From: Candidatus Gastranaerophilales bacterium
GTDB lineage: Bacteria; Cyanobacteriota; Vampirovibrionia; Gastranaerophilales; Gastranaerophilaceae
DNA length: 43,887 nucleotides
NCBI GenBank assembly: GCA_944325165.1
Contig: CALUZF010000003.1
Location: 1-43,887 of the forward strand
Direction of reading: 5' to 3'
Shown: one piece after another, positions 26,884-35,487 of the stretch
How positions within the stretch are numbered: position 1 is the stretch's first letter
Layout of the letters: every line of letters begins with the position of its first letter
The notes under the pieces: generated by a model
What the model saw: only the letters and a program-made list of their open reading frames with translations
The model's database searches: none
What the model was told of the DNA's origin: nothing
Translations under genes and position numbers: made by a program

Positions 26884-27204
26884 ATGAATATCTCGCCAAT
26901 TAGAAATAATGTTTATTTTAAAAGAAATTATAATAGTTCGTTTGGCAATAACTATAATAGAAGCGATAATGAGCTTGAAAATATTGCAAAAATAATAAGT
27001 CTTAAACAAAAAGTTAATGAAATTAAAGATTATAGACAAACTAGACTAATCGAATTAACCAAACAACAAATCAGAATAAGAGGGCAAATGCAATCTGAAA
27101 TAGATAGAATTGAAAGAGAAAAAGAAGAATTAATAAGTAAAACCTCAAGACAAATATTCAATTTAAACAGTCAAATAACATTTCATCTTGGCGAAAATAA
27201 ATAG
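26884..27204 (+). CDS. Small coiled-coil protein with MNISPI N-terminal tag
   Basis: A 106-aa protein. The first 25 residues, MNISPIRNNVYFKRNYNSSF and on, are Asn-rich with FK and SFG elements that resemble the other tagged proteins here; the rest (about 33-100) is a highly charged coiled coil (Arg, Glu, Lys, Gln with Ile/Leu at heptad positions). No signal peptide or membrane segment. AAAGGA precedes the ATG. The next gene, 9 bp downstream, has the same design, so the two form a small operon ending at a terminator. Function unknown. Confidence 0.7.
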   Translation: MNISPIRNNVYFKRNYNSSFGNNYNRSDNELENIAKIISLKQKVNEIKDYRQTRLIELTKQQIRIRGQMQSEIDRIEREKEELISKTSRQIFNLNSQITFHLGENK

Positions 27205-27213
27205 GAAAATTTT

Positions 27214-27528
27214 ATGAATATTCAGCCTATTAGCTCAACAATTTCAAAAAATATTCACTTTGGTGCCACACAAAATATAACCGAAACCCAAAGACATGAG
27301 GCAAATAAAGAAATTGACGATATAAGAAAACAAATTAGCGAACTAGATAAGTCATTAACAAGCAATATATCAAAAATCGATTCTGCTGAAAAAGAAATTA
27401 AAGAAGATGGAGAAAGGCAAATCTCTGTACTTGAAAAAGAAAAAGACGATTTAAGAAAACAAACAAACAAAGATAAAACAACTCTCCAAAAAAGAATTGA
27501 TGACTTGCAAAATCAATATGATGTTTAA
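27214..27528 (+). CDS. Small coiled-coil protein with MNIQPI N-terminal tag
   Basis: A 104-aa protein. The start MNIQPISSTISKNIHFGATQ shows the same M-x-I-x-P-I opening and a later H-F-G-A as in its neighbour and other proteins in the window. Residues 25-104 form a continuous charged coiled coil (EIDDIRKQISELDKSLTSNI and on). AGGAAAATTTT precedes the ATG. The identical architecture of the two genes suggests either duplication or a heteromeric pair, though the coiled coils are not obviously homologous. Function unknown. Confidence 0.72.
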   Translation: MNIQPISSTISKNIHFGATQNITETQRHEANKEIDDIRKQISELDKSLTSNISKIDSAEKEIKEDGERQISVLEKEKDDLRKQTNKDKTTLQKRIDDLQNQYDV

Positions 27529-27558
27529 TGGTTTATAATTCATATTTAATATAAATAT

Positions 27559-27589
27559 GCCTGCTAATTTTAAATTAATAGGCTTTTTT
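27559..27589 (+). terminator. Terminator of the small coiled-coil pair
   Basis: GCCT / AGGC arms enclose TAATTT-T-AAATTA with a 2-nt internal mismatch, followed by six T. It lies 30 bp after the stop codon of the second small gene. Confidence 0.75.
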
Positions 27590-27640
27590 GCAATGAAAAA
27601 AAAGGAGGAAATTTATTCCAAAAAAAAAAAAAAAAATAAC

Positions 27641-27921
27641 ATGAAAAACTTATTACTTATAGATATCCACAACACGTACATTTATTTGAATAGCAAAGAC
27701 TACAATCAGAACTAAATTTACTACATCTTGCAGTTACTTCAGATATATTAAAAATAAATGTAAACGATTTTGGGATAATCGTAAATAATAAAGAAAATTC
27801 TTTGTTGAAAAAAATGCTTACAATTATATATTCATCTGATGAAAACCAATTACAACTATATTTAGATATAATAAATGCTATAATTAAAAATTCTAAGCCT
27901 AAAAATTTATCTAAATTTTAA
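27641..27921 (+). pseudogene. Decayed XRE-family (helix-turn-helix) regulator
   Basis: Two overlapping frames can be joined: ATG at 27641 reads into THNTYIYLNSKDYNQ-like sequence and stops near 27715, and a second frame continues ELNLLHLAVTSDILKINVND to a TAA at 27921. Together they resemble the second half of an XRE domain (TYIS..E.KdYNPS-L.LL...a.iLkInvnDF) plus a C-terminal helix IIYSSDENQLQLYLDIINAI. The intact XRE protein at 41470-41811 ends with the similar VYSSNNAELELFVNFIESI. The N-terminal helices are missing; instead a 17-bp A run (27620-27636) stands there. A frameshift near 27700-27715 disrupts it. The rest of 27529-28050 holds no gene. Confidence 0.6.
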
Positions 27922-27972
27922 AAATATGCTAAAACGTTAAAAGTGCATCAATATATGCAAAATAAAACTTAA

Positions 27973-28021
27973 AAATCAAACTATCAGCATTAGATATAAA
28001 TCCATAGCGATAGTTTGATTT
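27973..28021 (-). terminator. Long inverted repeat, likely terminator of the alcohol dehydrogenase gene
   Basis: AAATCAAACTATC (27973-27985) and GATAGTTTGATTT (28009-28021) form a perfect 13-bp stem with a 23-nt loop. Read on the minus strand it is followed by a short T run and lies 30 bp after the dehydrogenase stop codon. The arm sequence partly resembles the AATCAAAC repeats at 31.7 and 40.7-40.9 kb. Confidence 0.6.
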
Positions 28022-28050
28022 AATAATAATATATAAACACCTAGTTATTG

Positions 28051-29109
28051 TTAATCAATTAATACGAGCGGTTTAATTAAGTCTTTAGGTTTATTTTTCA
28101 TAAGCATAAGTGCATCTTCTACCTTATCAAGACCATGAAATACGTGTGTTATCATTTTCTCAGGGTGTATTCTTCCTGTTTGTACAAGTCTGGCAAGTTT
28201 TTCAGATCTCAATCTGCCACCTGGCATTAAACCGCCTACAATTTGCTTATGACCCATACCACAACCCCATTCAACACGAGGAATTTTAATATAATCGCCT
28301 TCACCAAGGTAATTTACATTTCCGATTTTTCCTCCGGGTTTTAGGATTTTTATTGCTTGCTCAAATGTATCATTATTTCCACCCGCAACTACAACTCTAT
28401 CTACGCCTTGACCGTTTGTTTTTTCAAGTATTTGACTAACGATATCACCTTGTTTATAGTTGATAATTTCAGTTGCACCAAACTCTTTAGCAAGCTCTAT
28501 ACAATTTTGTCTTGAGCCAACTGCATAAATATTTGCAGCGCCTCGAATTGCAGCTGCAGCAACAGCCATCAACCCAACAGGCCCGATACCAATAACTGCA
28601 ACATTATCGCCAAAATTAATATCAGCCAATTCTACACCACAAAAACCTGTAGGAACCATATCGCTTATCATACAAGCGGCTCCCAAATCCATTCCTTCGG
28701 GCAAATGAGCTAAATTGCCATCTGCATCATTTACATGGAAATATTCTGCAAATACACCGTCTTTAAAATTTGAGAATTTCCATCCTCCAAGCATACCGCC
28801 AGAATGCATTGCATAAGACTCTTGCGCTGCAAGTGAATTCCAATCGGGAGTAATAGCTGAAACTAAAACTTTATCGTTAACCTTAAAGTCTTTTACTAAA
28901 TTTCCGACTTTTACAACCTCTCCAACAGCCTCATGTCCGAGTATCATATTGTGTCTGTCCCCTATTGCACCTGAATATACGGTATGTATATCAGAAGTAC
29001 ATGGCGCAAGTGCAATTGGCCTGCAAAGTGCATCGTATGGCCCTATTTCTGGAATTTCCTTTTCAATCCAACCAACTTGGCCGATTGATAACATAGCAAA
29101 ACCTTTAAT
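28051..29109 (-). CDS. NADP-dependent secondary alcohol dehydrogenase (TbADH/CbADH type), AUU start
   Basis: A zinc-dependent medium-chain dehydrogenase that interconverts secondary alcohols and ketones. The sequence closely follows the Thermoanaerobacter and Clostridium beijerinckii enzymes: PYDALCRPIALAPCTSDIHT, GHEAVGEVV, SGGMLGGWKFSN and KPKDLIKPLV. The first ATG (29094) is 21 nt from the AGGAGG at 29116-29121, too far, while the ATT at 29107-29109 is 6 nt away and is followed by KGFAML, the family start. Counting from ATT gives zinc ligands Cys37, His59 and Asp150 and the NADP-binding Gly198-Ser199-Arg200, exactly the TbADH numbers. I therefore call a 352-aa protein initiated at AUU. ATG to ATT mutation with reduced expression is the alternative. 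Confidence 0.88.
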   Translation of the reverse strand: MKGFAMLSIGQVGWIEKEIPEIGPYDALCRPIALAPCTSDIHTVYSGAIGDRHNMILGHEAVGEVVKVGNLVKDFKVNDKVLVSAITPDWNSLAAQESYAMHSGGMLGGWKFSNFKDGVFAEYFHVNDADGNLAHLPEGMDLGAACMISDMVPTGFCGVELADINFGDNVAVIGIGPVGLMAVAAAAIRGAANIYAVGSRQNCIELAKEFGATEIINYKQGDIVSQILEKTNGQGVDRVVVAGGNNDTFEQAIKILKPGGKIGNVNYLGEGDYIKIPRVEWGCGMGHKQIVGGLMPGGRLRSEKLARLVQTGRIHPEKMITHVFHGLDKVEDALMLMKNKPKDLIKPLVLID

Positions 29110-29190
29110 AATAAGCCTCCTTATCTATTCAACCTCTAACAACAAGGATAACATACCATATTTTAGGCTCAATTACAATATTTGACTTTA

Positions 29191-30531
29191 CTATTTTTTA
29201 ATATATTCACTATAAAATTTAAAAGCTTGAAATGTTTTTGAAAAATGATTTTTGCCAAGTCCGGCCTTCATTTTAAGCGAATTTAAAAAATCCTTTTTAT
29301 TATTTATTTGCTCCCAAACACTTGGAAGATATACAGCCTGATAAATACCATCTTTTATGATAATTCCATCTTTAAAAGGTGTGATATTATCAAGCAAATC
29401 ATCTTCATTACTAAATTCTATTTTAATCGGGTGAGATAAAATAGAAACCTTAATTTCAATTTTATCAATTTCATCTTCAGATAAAGGCAAAAACCTAGGG
29501 TCTTTATATGCGGCATTATAAGCATTTTTAACTAAATTATTAATCAAAGGCTCATAAGCAACAACAGAACCTATACAGCCTCTTAAAAAACCGTTTATTT
29601 CAAGAGTAACAAAACAAGCACCCACTTCATCAAACACGCAATTATATTCTTTAGGAAAATATTTTCCTTTTTGTTCAATACTTTTTTTACATAAATCTAA
29701 AATAAAATTGCTAAAATATTCTTTAATATACTTATTTTTACTTTCTTCATAAAGTTTCCAAGCACCATAGCCCACAACCCTTGTTTTATCATTTGTTGCT
29801 TTTGATGAATTAAACAAACCTATTCTAATTAATGAAAAATCATTATCTTTTGAAAACTTTTTAAGAGCGTATATTCCTTCATGTCCACAAGCTCTAGGGC
29901 GTTCAAATTTTATAAATTCATTTGACTCGATTATTTGCGCTGTTTTTTCATCTATTTTTTCAGCCTCAGAATCACTATAAAAATGACTTAAATCAGAAGA
30001 TATTACAAAAGAATTCCTTTTATCTTCCCAATATTCGCTTATTATTTGATTAATTATTTCATAAGAATTATAAGAGGTTAATATAGGAATTATTTTAAAA
30101 TCATTGTCTTTATTTAGATACTTTAATATAGGTAATTGGACTTCGATTGAATGCTCTTTTTCAAATGCTTCATTGATATAATTTAAATTTAGCTTATTTT
30201 TTATATCATTTGTAATAGCTAAATTTTGATATATAGTGCCAAATGGGGTTAAAAAGCCGTCATAATCCGATATTCCAATTGTTGTTAAAGGGTATGTATG
30301 CGAGGGGGCTATAATGAAAAAATTTTTTGTATCTTTGTTGATATTTTTAATTGCTTCATAAGCAAGCACTCCAGAGTACCTATAGCCGGCATGAGGAGCA
30401 ATTACTGCTCTTGCAGGAGCAATGATTTTTTCTTTTAGTGTTTTATCATAATCTAAAAAAAGATTTTCAAGCTCAGTTTTATCGCTTGAATAAAACACTC
30501 CTGCTGTTAATTGTTGTTTAATTTTTTCCAT
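29191..30531 (-). CDS. AmmeMemoRadiSam proteins B and A fused (MEMO1-AMMECR1)
   Basis: A 446-aa two-domain protein. Residues 1-260 are a MEMO-like domain related to class III extradiol dioxygenases, with VIAPHAGYRYSGVLAYEAI, the metal-site-like HSIEVQLPILKYL and SSDLSHF. Residues about 285-446 are an AMMECR1 domain with its signature LRGCIG (in FLRGCIGSVVAYEPLI) and YKDPRFLPLSEDE. Together with the divergent radical SAM gene 54 bp away this is the complete AmmeMemoRadiSam set, which is widespread in bacteria and archaea but, to my knowledge, without an agreed reaction. The fusion of A and B is a known arrangement. Confidence 0.93.
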   Translation of the reverse strand: MEKIKQQLTAGVFYSSDKTELENLFLDYDKTLKEKIIAPARAVIAPHAGYRYSGVLAYEAIKNINKDTKNFFIIAPSHTYPLTTIGISDYDGFLTPFGTIYQNLAITNDIKNKLNLNYINEAFEKEHSIEVQLPILKYLNKDNDFKIIPILTSYNSYEIINQIISEYWEDKRNSFVISSDLSHFYSDSEAEKIDEKTAQIIESNEFIKFERPRACGHEGIYALKKFSKDNDFSLIRIGLFNSSKATNDKTRVVGYGAWKLYEESKNKYIKEYFSNFILDLCKKSIEQKGKYFPKEYNCVFDEVGACFVTLEINGFLRGCIGSVVAYEPLINNLVKNAYNAAYKDPRFLPLSEDEIDKIEIKVSILSHPIKIEFSNEDDLLDNITPFKDGIIIKDGIYQAVYLPSVWEQINNKKDFLNSLKMKAGLGKNHFSKTFQAFKFYSEYIKK

Positions 30532-30585
30532 AGAAATTTTATTTGCATATTCTAATTATTTATTAAATTAATTATAATATTTTTT

Positions 30586-31593
30586 ATGAAATATCAAAGA
30601 AAAATTGAAAATAACATCCAAATGTGCGAAATTTGTCCAAGAAAATGTATTCTAAAAGAAGGACAAAATGGCTATTGCAACGCAAGAAAAAACATAAATT
30701 CAAATATAGAATTAACAACTTTTGGCTATTGTTCATCTTTAGCATTAGATCCCATTGAAAAGAAACCGCTCTACCATTTTTACCCGTCATCAAAAGTGTT
30801 ATCATTTGGAACAATAGGCTGTAATATGGGGTGTTTATTTTGTCAAAATTGGCATATTACCAAAATCAAAATAGATGATTATAAAGGTTATATACACAAA
30901 CTAGCACCTGTCGATATTGTTAATATTGCCCTTCAAAATAAATACAAAAGTATTGCTTTTACATATAATGACCCTATTGCATTTTTTGAATATGCCTTAG
31001 AAACTGCAAAATTAGCGAAAGACAAAGGAATAAAAACAATTGCAGTATCAGCAGGTTACATAAATAAAGAACCGCTAGAGGAATTATTTTCATATATTGA
31101 TGCTGCAAATATTGATTTAAAAGCATTTAGCGATGATTTTTATAAAAAATATTGTAATGCTTCATTGGATATTGTGTTAGATAATTTAAAATATATAAAA
31201 CATAACACCAACACATGGCTTGAAATTACAACTCTTTTAATTGAAGGGTTAAATGATTCTGATGATATGTTAAAAAAAGAATGCGATTGGATATTGAATA
31301 ATCTTGGAGATAATACAGTTATTCATTTTAGTGCTTTCAGTCCGCAATATAAGTTTTTGAATTATCCAAAAACTTCAGCTAAAACAATTACAAAAGCTTG
31401 TGAAATAGCAAAAAAACAGGGCTTAAAATACATCTATAGCGGTAATATTTTGAATAATAAAACATCAAATACATACTGTCCAAAATGCAATAACATTTTA
31501 ATTGAAAGATTATGTTATGATGTTTTAAATTTTAATATAATTGATTCAAAATGCAAATTTTGCGGTGAAAAAATTGATGGCGTATTTAGTTAA
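30586..31593 (+). CDS. amrS: AmmeMemoRadiSam system radical SAM enzyme
   Basis: A 335-aa radical SAM protein of the pyruvate formate-lyase-activating type. An N-terminal Cys cluster, CEICPRKCILKEGQNGYC, precedes the [4Fe-4S]-binding CNMGCLFC (CX3CX2C) at about residues 81-88. The SAM fold continues through IAFTYNDPIAFFEYALE and AVSAGYINKEPLEEL. The C-terminus carries a rubredoxin-like metal site, YCPKC and CKFCG. This layout is specific for the AmmeMemoRadiSam enzyme. It is divergently transcribed from the fused MEMO-AMMECR1 gene; the shared 54-bp spacer must hold both promoters. The substrate is unknown. Confidence 0.92.
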   Translation: MKYQRKIENNIQMCEICPRKCILKEGQNGYCNARKNINSNIELTTFGYCSSLALDPIEKKPLYHFYPSSKVLSFGTIGCNMGCLFCQNWHITKIKIDDYKGYIHKLAPVDIVNIALQNKYKSIAFTYNDPIAFFEYALETAKLAKDKGIKTIAVSAGYINKEPLEELFSYIDAANIDLKAFSDDFYKKYCNASLDIVLDNLKYIKHNTNTWLEITTLLIEGLNDSDDMLKKECDWILNNLGDNTVIHFSAFSPQYKFLNYPKTSAKTITKACEIAKKQGLKYIYSGNILNNKTSNTYCPKCNNILIERLCYDVLNFNIIDSKCKFCGEKIDGVFS

Positions 31594-31690
31594 TTCGTTA
31601 TTTTAAGACCTGATGAAAATTAAAAAATATTTCTAAAATCTCTTACATAATTCTCTACAAATTAATTCACCGTTTATGTAAAGAAACACA

Positions 31691-31729
31691 TGGTTTGATT
31701 ATTACGTACGGTTGGTTTGATTATTTTAG
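31691..31729 (-). repeat. Intergenic repeat copy with internal 13-bp direct repeat
   Basis: TGGTTTGATTATT occurs twice (31691-31703 and 31713-31725), with the palindrome CGTACG between. The right part, read on the minus strand (31729 to 31704), matches the repeats at 40692-40717 and 40858-40883: AAAATAATCAAA, a few variable bases, then CCGTAC. It lies in the gene-poor gap 31594-32129 after the AmmeMemoRadiSam gene. Confidence 0.7.
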
Positions 31730-31921
31730 TAAAAAAGATATAAAAATCTTATTTAATTTTTATCATTTTGTAAATTTCTTATTATACCATCACTATGAAT
31801 TTTATTCCATAAAATCCGCCTAAATTTGGAAGGTCTTACAAATTATGCGCGTTTTTCGCTACATTATATAATTCCATACAATAAAATACAGGAGTGTTAA
31901 TTAAATGAAAGGATAGAATAT

Positions 31922-32130
31922 TTGCTCAAAAGTATTTATTTAGGAATGAAATTAGAGAAAAATAAAAAACCTCTAACTCGTGAAAAAATTCTTTCTTTAA
32001 TAAAAGGAGAATTATCGAGTGCAAAAATTTTATATTGATTAAAATTAATAAAGAAAATTTCAAAACTGCATTTACTCGACAATCATTTGATACTATGAAG
32101 ACATCTTTAAATTTTGCAAAAAGAATAACT
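31922..32130 (+). pseudogene. Remnants of one or two small unknown genes
   Basis: A 38-codon frame (31922-32038) reads LLKSIYLGMKLEKNKKPLTR and on to SSAKILY and a TGA. That TGA overlaps a TTG (TTGA) that opens a second frame, IKINKENFKTAFTRQSFDTM and on, which runs past 32130 antisense into the end of the kinase-like gene. The 4-bp overlap resembles coupled genes, and both stretches have protein-like composition, but neither is a recognised family and the second lacks its own end. I read them as remnants of a lost gene pair. The remaining sequence from 31594 holds nothing else I can name. Confidence 0.35.
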
Positions 32131-33941
32131 TATTGTTTAACCGAAACAAGAAAATCATGCATGCTAAAGGGGTTAATTGGTGTAGTATTTGCAGAATTTA
32201 TTGGTTTTGTAGCTGTTTGGATTTGCTGTGTATTTTGTCCTATTTTATTTGCTTGCGATTGCTGTATATTTCCTAATGCGTTATTATTTTCTATATTTTG
32301 ATTTTGTTTATTTTTTCTATGTTTAAAATAAGCAAATACAGAACCAATAACAGCACCAATACCAATAATTGCAGCTATAATTTTTCCTCCGTTTTTAGAA
32401 CCTTGTTTTACTATCATAGCAGGTTCTGTTTTTAGAGTATCTGTTACAGTCTCCATGGTGTCTTGGGTTGCTTGCGCTGTTTTTACAAATAATTTTTCTA
32501 CAAGATTGAATTCAGGCTCAAGTTGAGCTCTTTTTGCACCTTCAGGTATTCTATAAATACCAGCTTTTAATTTTTCAAAAAATGACAGCGAATCATTATA
32601 ATATTGCTTTAGTTCACCTGTATCTTTATCTTTAAAACCTTGTATCATAGAAACTAGAGTTTCAAACTGAGTTTGAACCGCACTTTTTTGCTCCTCTGCC
32701 ACCCATCTTATTTGCATTTTTGCCAATTCTGTTTTTAAAACATTTTCTTTAATTGTTTCTTGCGATAATAAATCGGTCAGCATTTTTTCATAGCTTGTTG
32801 CATTTTTAATTCTTTGAGAAATTGTTTCTCTATCCAGTTGGCAAGCATTTGATACTTCATCAATATTTAATCCTTCAAAGAAACTTACCATAATTTTATG
32901 ATGCTCAGACCCTTTAGCTTTAAGATAATTTATCAACACTTGGCTTGCAATATCACTATCTTTAGCTTTTGCAGTATCAAATAAATGGTAAAAGAGGCTT
33001 CTGTATTCAAAATTAGCTACATTTGATAGAGAACTAAAATATGGATTAGCGTTTCTTGAAATACAAGTTGTATCAATATCAGAAAAGCCTAAATACGGCT
33101 TTGTATTTTTAAGCAATTCTTCAAGGTTTAATCTTCTAATATCACCCTCTTTTAATGCACCAAAATCAGGGTAGAATGAATCATAATCCATTGAAACGCC
33201 TAATGATTTCAGCATTTCAAGAGTTATTTTATCCTGTACAGATACACTAAATCCTCCAAAGTCAATTAATTCAGCTTTATCTCCATTAAAAAATATATTT
33301 TCAAGTTGAGCATCGTATTGCATAAAACCGCTTTTATCGAGCTGAGTTAATTTTTTTAAAACATCTCGGGTTTGATTTGGATTTAATATTCTCCCCTCTT
33401 GTGCATTTAAAACTTTACCTTTTGCAAGGTTTGTTATTATGTAGTGTTTGCCATCTTTTTCAATTATATCAATCAATTCTTGAGCATCTTCAACACCTGA
33501 CTCTTTTACTTTTTTTAGTGCAAAAGCTTCTTTCTCGTACGTAGAATCATTGCCGTAGTTCATAGCATCAGGTCTAAAAAACCTTACACCATAGCTTTCG
33601 CCATCAGTTGAAGGAATCTTGTAGCAAATTGAGTTCGTTCCAACTCCCATTATTTTAAAGTCTGATGAATCTGCTTTTTTTAAAAAGTTTTTCATCTCAT
33701 CTTTGCCCATTTGTCGATTGGTTGATTGCAAATGTTTATCTGTAGTTTGTTTTAAATCTTCATAAATTGATGCTAAAAAAGTAATAAAACTTTCAAAATC
33801 AGGTACAGTGTCTTTATTGCCTTTAAAACTTACCGTATCAACATTATCTTGAAAGATAGGTTTTGTTATACCAAAGCTTCTAATATTCTTTGAAATATTA
33901 TAAGAACTACCTATGTTAAGTTTTATAGTATTAATTCTCAC
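32130..33941 (-). CDS. Divergent protein-kinase-fold membrane protein
   Basis: A 603-aa protein with a kinase-like domain at about 95-300: a Gly-rich loop GVGTNSICYKI (99-109), YGVR with Arg120 where kinases have the ATP-binding Lys, a possible helix-C Glu136 or Glu138, a catalytic-loop equivalent MQYDAQLENIFF (Asp210 and Asn215 kept; the His, Arg and Lys of HRDxK replaced), and a metal-binding DFG at 228-230. Helical sequence follows, then one membrane segment (about 518-539) and a Gln/Asn-rich tail of 64 residues. The N-terminus (MRINTIKLNI, then IRSFG and VSFKG at 37-41) carries the recurrent tag. The start codon is GTG. Activity is uncertain because of the Lys to Arg change. It is divergent from the HAD/radical-SAM operon. 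Confidence 0.7.
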   Translation of the reverse strand: MRINTIKLNIGSSYNISKNIRSFGITKPIFQDNVDTVSFKGNKDTVPDFESFITFLASIYEDLKQTTDKHLQSTNRQMGKDEMKNFLKKADSSDFKIMGVGTNSICYKIPSTDGESYGVRFFRPDAMNYGNDSTYEKEAFALKKVKESGVEDAQELIDIIEKDGKHYIITNLAKGKVLNAQEGRILNPNQTRDVLKKLTQLDKSGFMQYDAQLENIFFNGDKAELIDFGGFSVSVQDKITLEMLKSLGVSMDYDSFYPDFGALKEGDIRRLNLEELLKNTKPYLGFSDIDTTCISRNANPYFSSLSNVANFEYRSLFYHLFDTAKAKDSDIASQVLINYLKAKGSEHHKIMVSFFEGLNIDEVSNACQLDRETISQRIKNATSYEKMLTDLLSQETIKENVLKTELAKMQIRWVAEEQKSAVQTQFETLVSMIQGFKDKDTGELKQYYNDSLSFFEKLKAGIYRIPEGAKRAQLEPEFNLVEKLFVKTAQATQDTMETVTDTLKTEPAMIVKQGSKNGGKIIAAIIGIGAVIGSVFAYFKHRKNKQNQNIENNNALGNIQQSQANKIGQNTQQIQTATKPINSANTTPINPFSMHDFLVSVKQ

Positions 33942-34140
33942 TTATTATTTTTTCCTCTTAGTATAACAACACTACGTCTGCATATATATAAAACTACAAA
34001 AAAATATTTTTTAATAGAAGAATGTAAATAATTATTAATTTTATATATAAATACTATTTAAAAATAACTTTAAAAAGGGTTTAATGAAGTAATATTAAAC
34101 AATTAGTTTAACAAATTAATATAGAAATAATTGGTGAAAC

Positions 34141-35487
34141 TTGCGCATTACTAACATTAAACAACACTATAGGCAAATCAATTTTAGTGCAGGCAACTTT
34201 TCTCTTTTTTCTGATTTTGACGGTACTTACATGCCTTTTGACCATAAAGATATTTGTACTTATGATGGTTACAAAAATAATAATGAAATCAAAAGACTGT
34301 TTAACTGCTGTTATGTACCATTTCAAAATTTTATAAATAAATTTGGTGACAATTTTAATTTCGTAATTACAACGGGAAGAAATCGACCTGAATTTAACTA
34401 CTTTCTAAGTAAATTAAAAGCGCAAGGAGCAGATTTACCAAAACCTGATACTCTAATTACTTGTGACGGCAAAGATATTTTCTATAGACAGGGCGGTGTT
34501 TATCCAAAAGAGACACTGGATCATAAGAAAAGGGATGAATTATCTAGGAAACTGAATTGGAATCCTGCTCAAATAGTACCTAGAGTGCAAGAGCTTATAT
34601 CAAAAACACCAACCAAAGACGGGAAACACATTAATATAATCACAGTCCCAATTAACAAAAGTTCTATTGATTATGGCAATATTTCCCTTCAAAATATATT
34701 AGATAATAGTGCTAATATCAGAAATAATTTTGCTTCATTCAATGAAGGTTACGATTTTAATCCCTATATCGTTTTTTCAGATAATGCAGATGTTGAAACA
34801 ATAAAAAAACGACTTGAAGAATTTTTAAGACATAGCCAAATAAACGCTAAAGTCAGCTATTGTGAACAAGATTGGGATGTTCAATATGGTGTACCTTACC
34901 AATCATTATCAGTAAAACCATATGCAACAGAAGGTTTTTGGAAAGATAAAAAGATCAACAAGCTGATCGATACCCACAAAAAAGTTGAGGAAATTTATAA
35001 AAATAAAACAAACGATCTTATTATTGTTGCAGGCGATGCAAGAAACGATGAAGATATGCTAAATATATTTAATTATGTTGATATACTTGGCTTTGAAATA
35101 CCGACCAGAGATAAATACAAAGAATTTTTAGAAGATTCAAAAAATAGAGAACTTTTAAGGCAGTTGCCTATTATTAGTGTTGTGGTTGGCTCAAAACAAG
35201 ACTTGGAACAAATAAGACGAAATCAACAGTTATTAGATAAATACGGAATAAGCAAAACGGTGTTTATTGATTATAACAATGGCGACATATTGCTTGACGG
35301 CGTAAAACAAGCAATAAATATATATTCAAAACAAAATGAACAATTTAAAAATGCACTTCCCGCAGAGCTTTTAAATGAATTAAAGCCGCTAAATATACCT
35401 TTATCAAATAGATATAATAAGCTTATAGAGGAGATAAAAGTTTTATTTAGAAAATTAGATAAAATCAAGGAGTCCTTATATGCTTGA
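34141..35487 (+). CDS. HAD-superfamily phosphatase (Cof/sucrose-phosphatase type) with tagged N-terminus
   Basis: A 448-aa protein. HAD motif I is DFDGT (25-29, catalytic Asp25 and Asp27), motif II TTGR (77-80), and motif IV GDARND (298-303). The cap between motifs places it among the HAD-IIB hydrolases that act on sugar phosphates. A C-terminal extension of about 130 residues is not part of the known domain. The N-terminus MRITNIKQHYRQINFSAG precedes motif I directly and matches the tag family. The start is TTG: it is the first possible codon after an in-frame stop at 34135 and it alone preserves the tag. The ribosome site is weak (GGTG). Its last 8 bp overlap the radical SAM gene, so the two are coupled. 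Confidence 0.8.
   Translation: MRITNIKQHYRQINFSAGNFSLFSDFDGTYMPFDHKDICTYDGYKNNNEIKRLFNCCYVPFQNFINKFGDNFNFVITTGRNRPEFNYFLSKLKAQGADLPKPDTLITCDGKDIFYRQGGVYPKETLDHKKRDELSRKLNWNPAQIVPRVQELISKTPTKDGKHINIITVPINKSSIDYGNISLQNILDNSANIRNNFASFNEGYDFNPYIVFSDNADVETIKKRLEEFLRHSQINAKVSYCEQDWDVQYGVPYQSLSVKPYATEGFWKDKKINKLIDTHKKVEEIYKNKTNDLIIVAGDARNDEDMLNIFNYVDILGFEIPTRDKYKEFLEDSKNRELLRQLPIISVVVGSKQDLEQIRRNQQLLDKYGISKTVFIDYNNGDILLDGVKQAINIYSKQNEQFKNALPAELLNELKPLNIPLSNRYNKLIEEIKVLFRKLDKIKESLYA

Noticed and set aside
27620-27636. A17 tract as a functional element
   Set aside because: It could be a slippage product or a sequencing artefact; no promoter or terminator fits it.
32131-32301. Continuation of the 88-codon plus-strand frame antisense to the kinase-like gene
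   Set aside because: The part beyond 32130 is Cys/Phe-rich and looks like the shadow of the minus-strand coding sequence.
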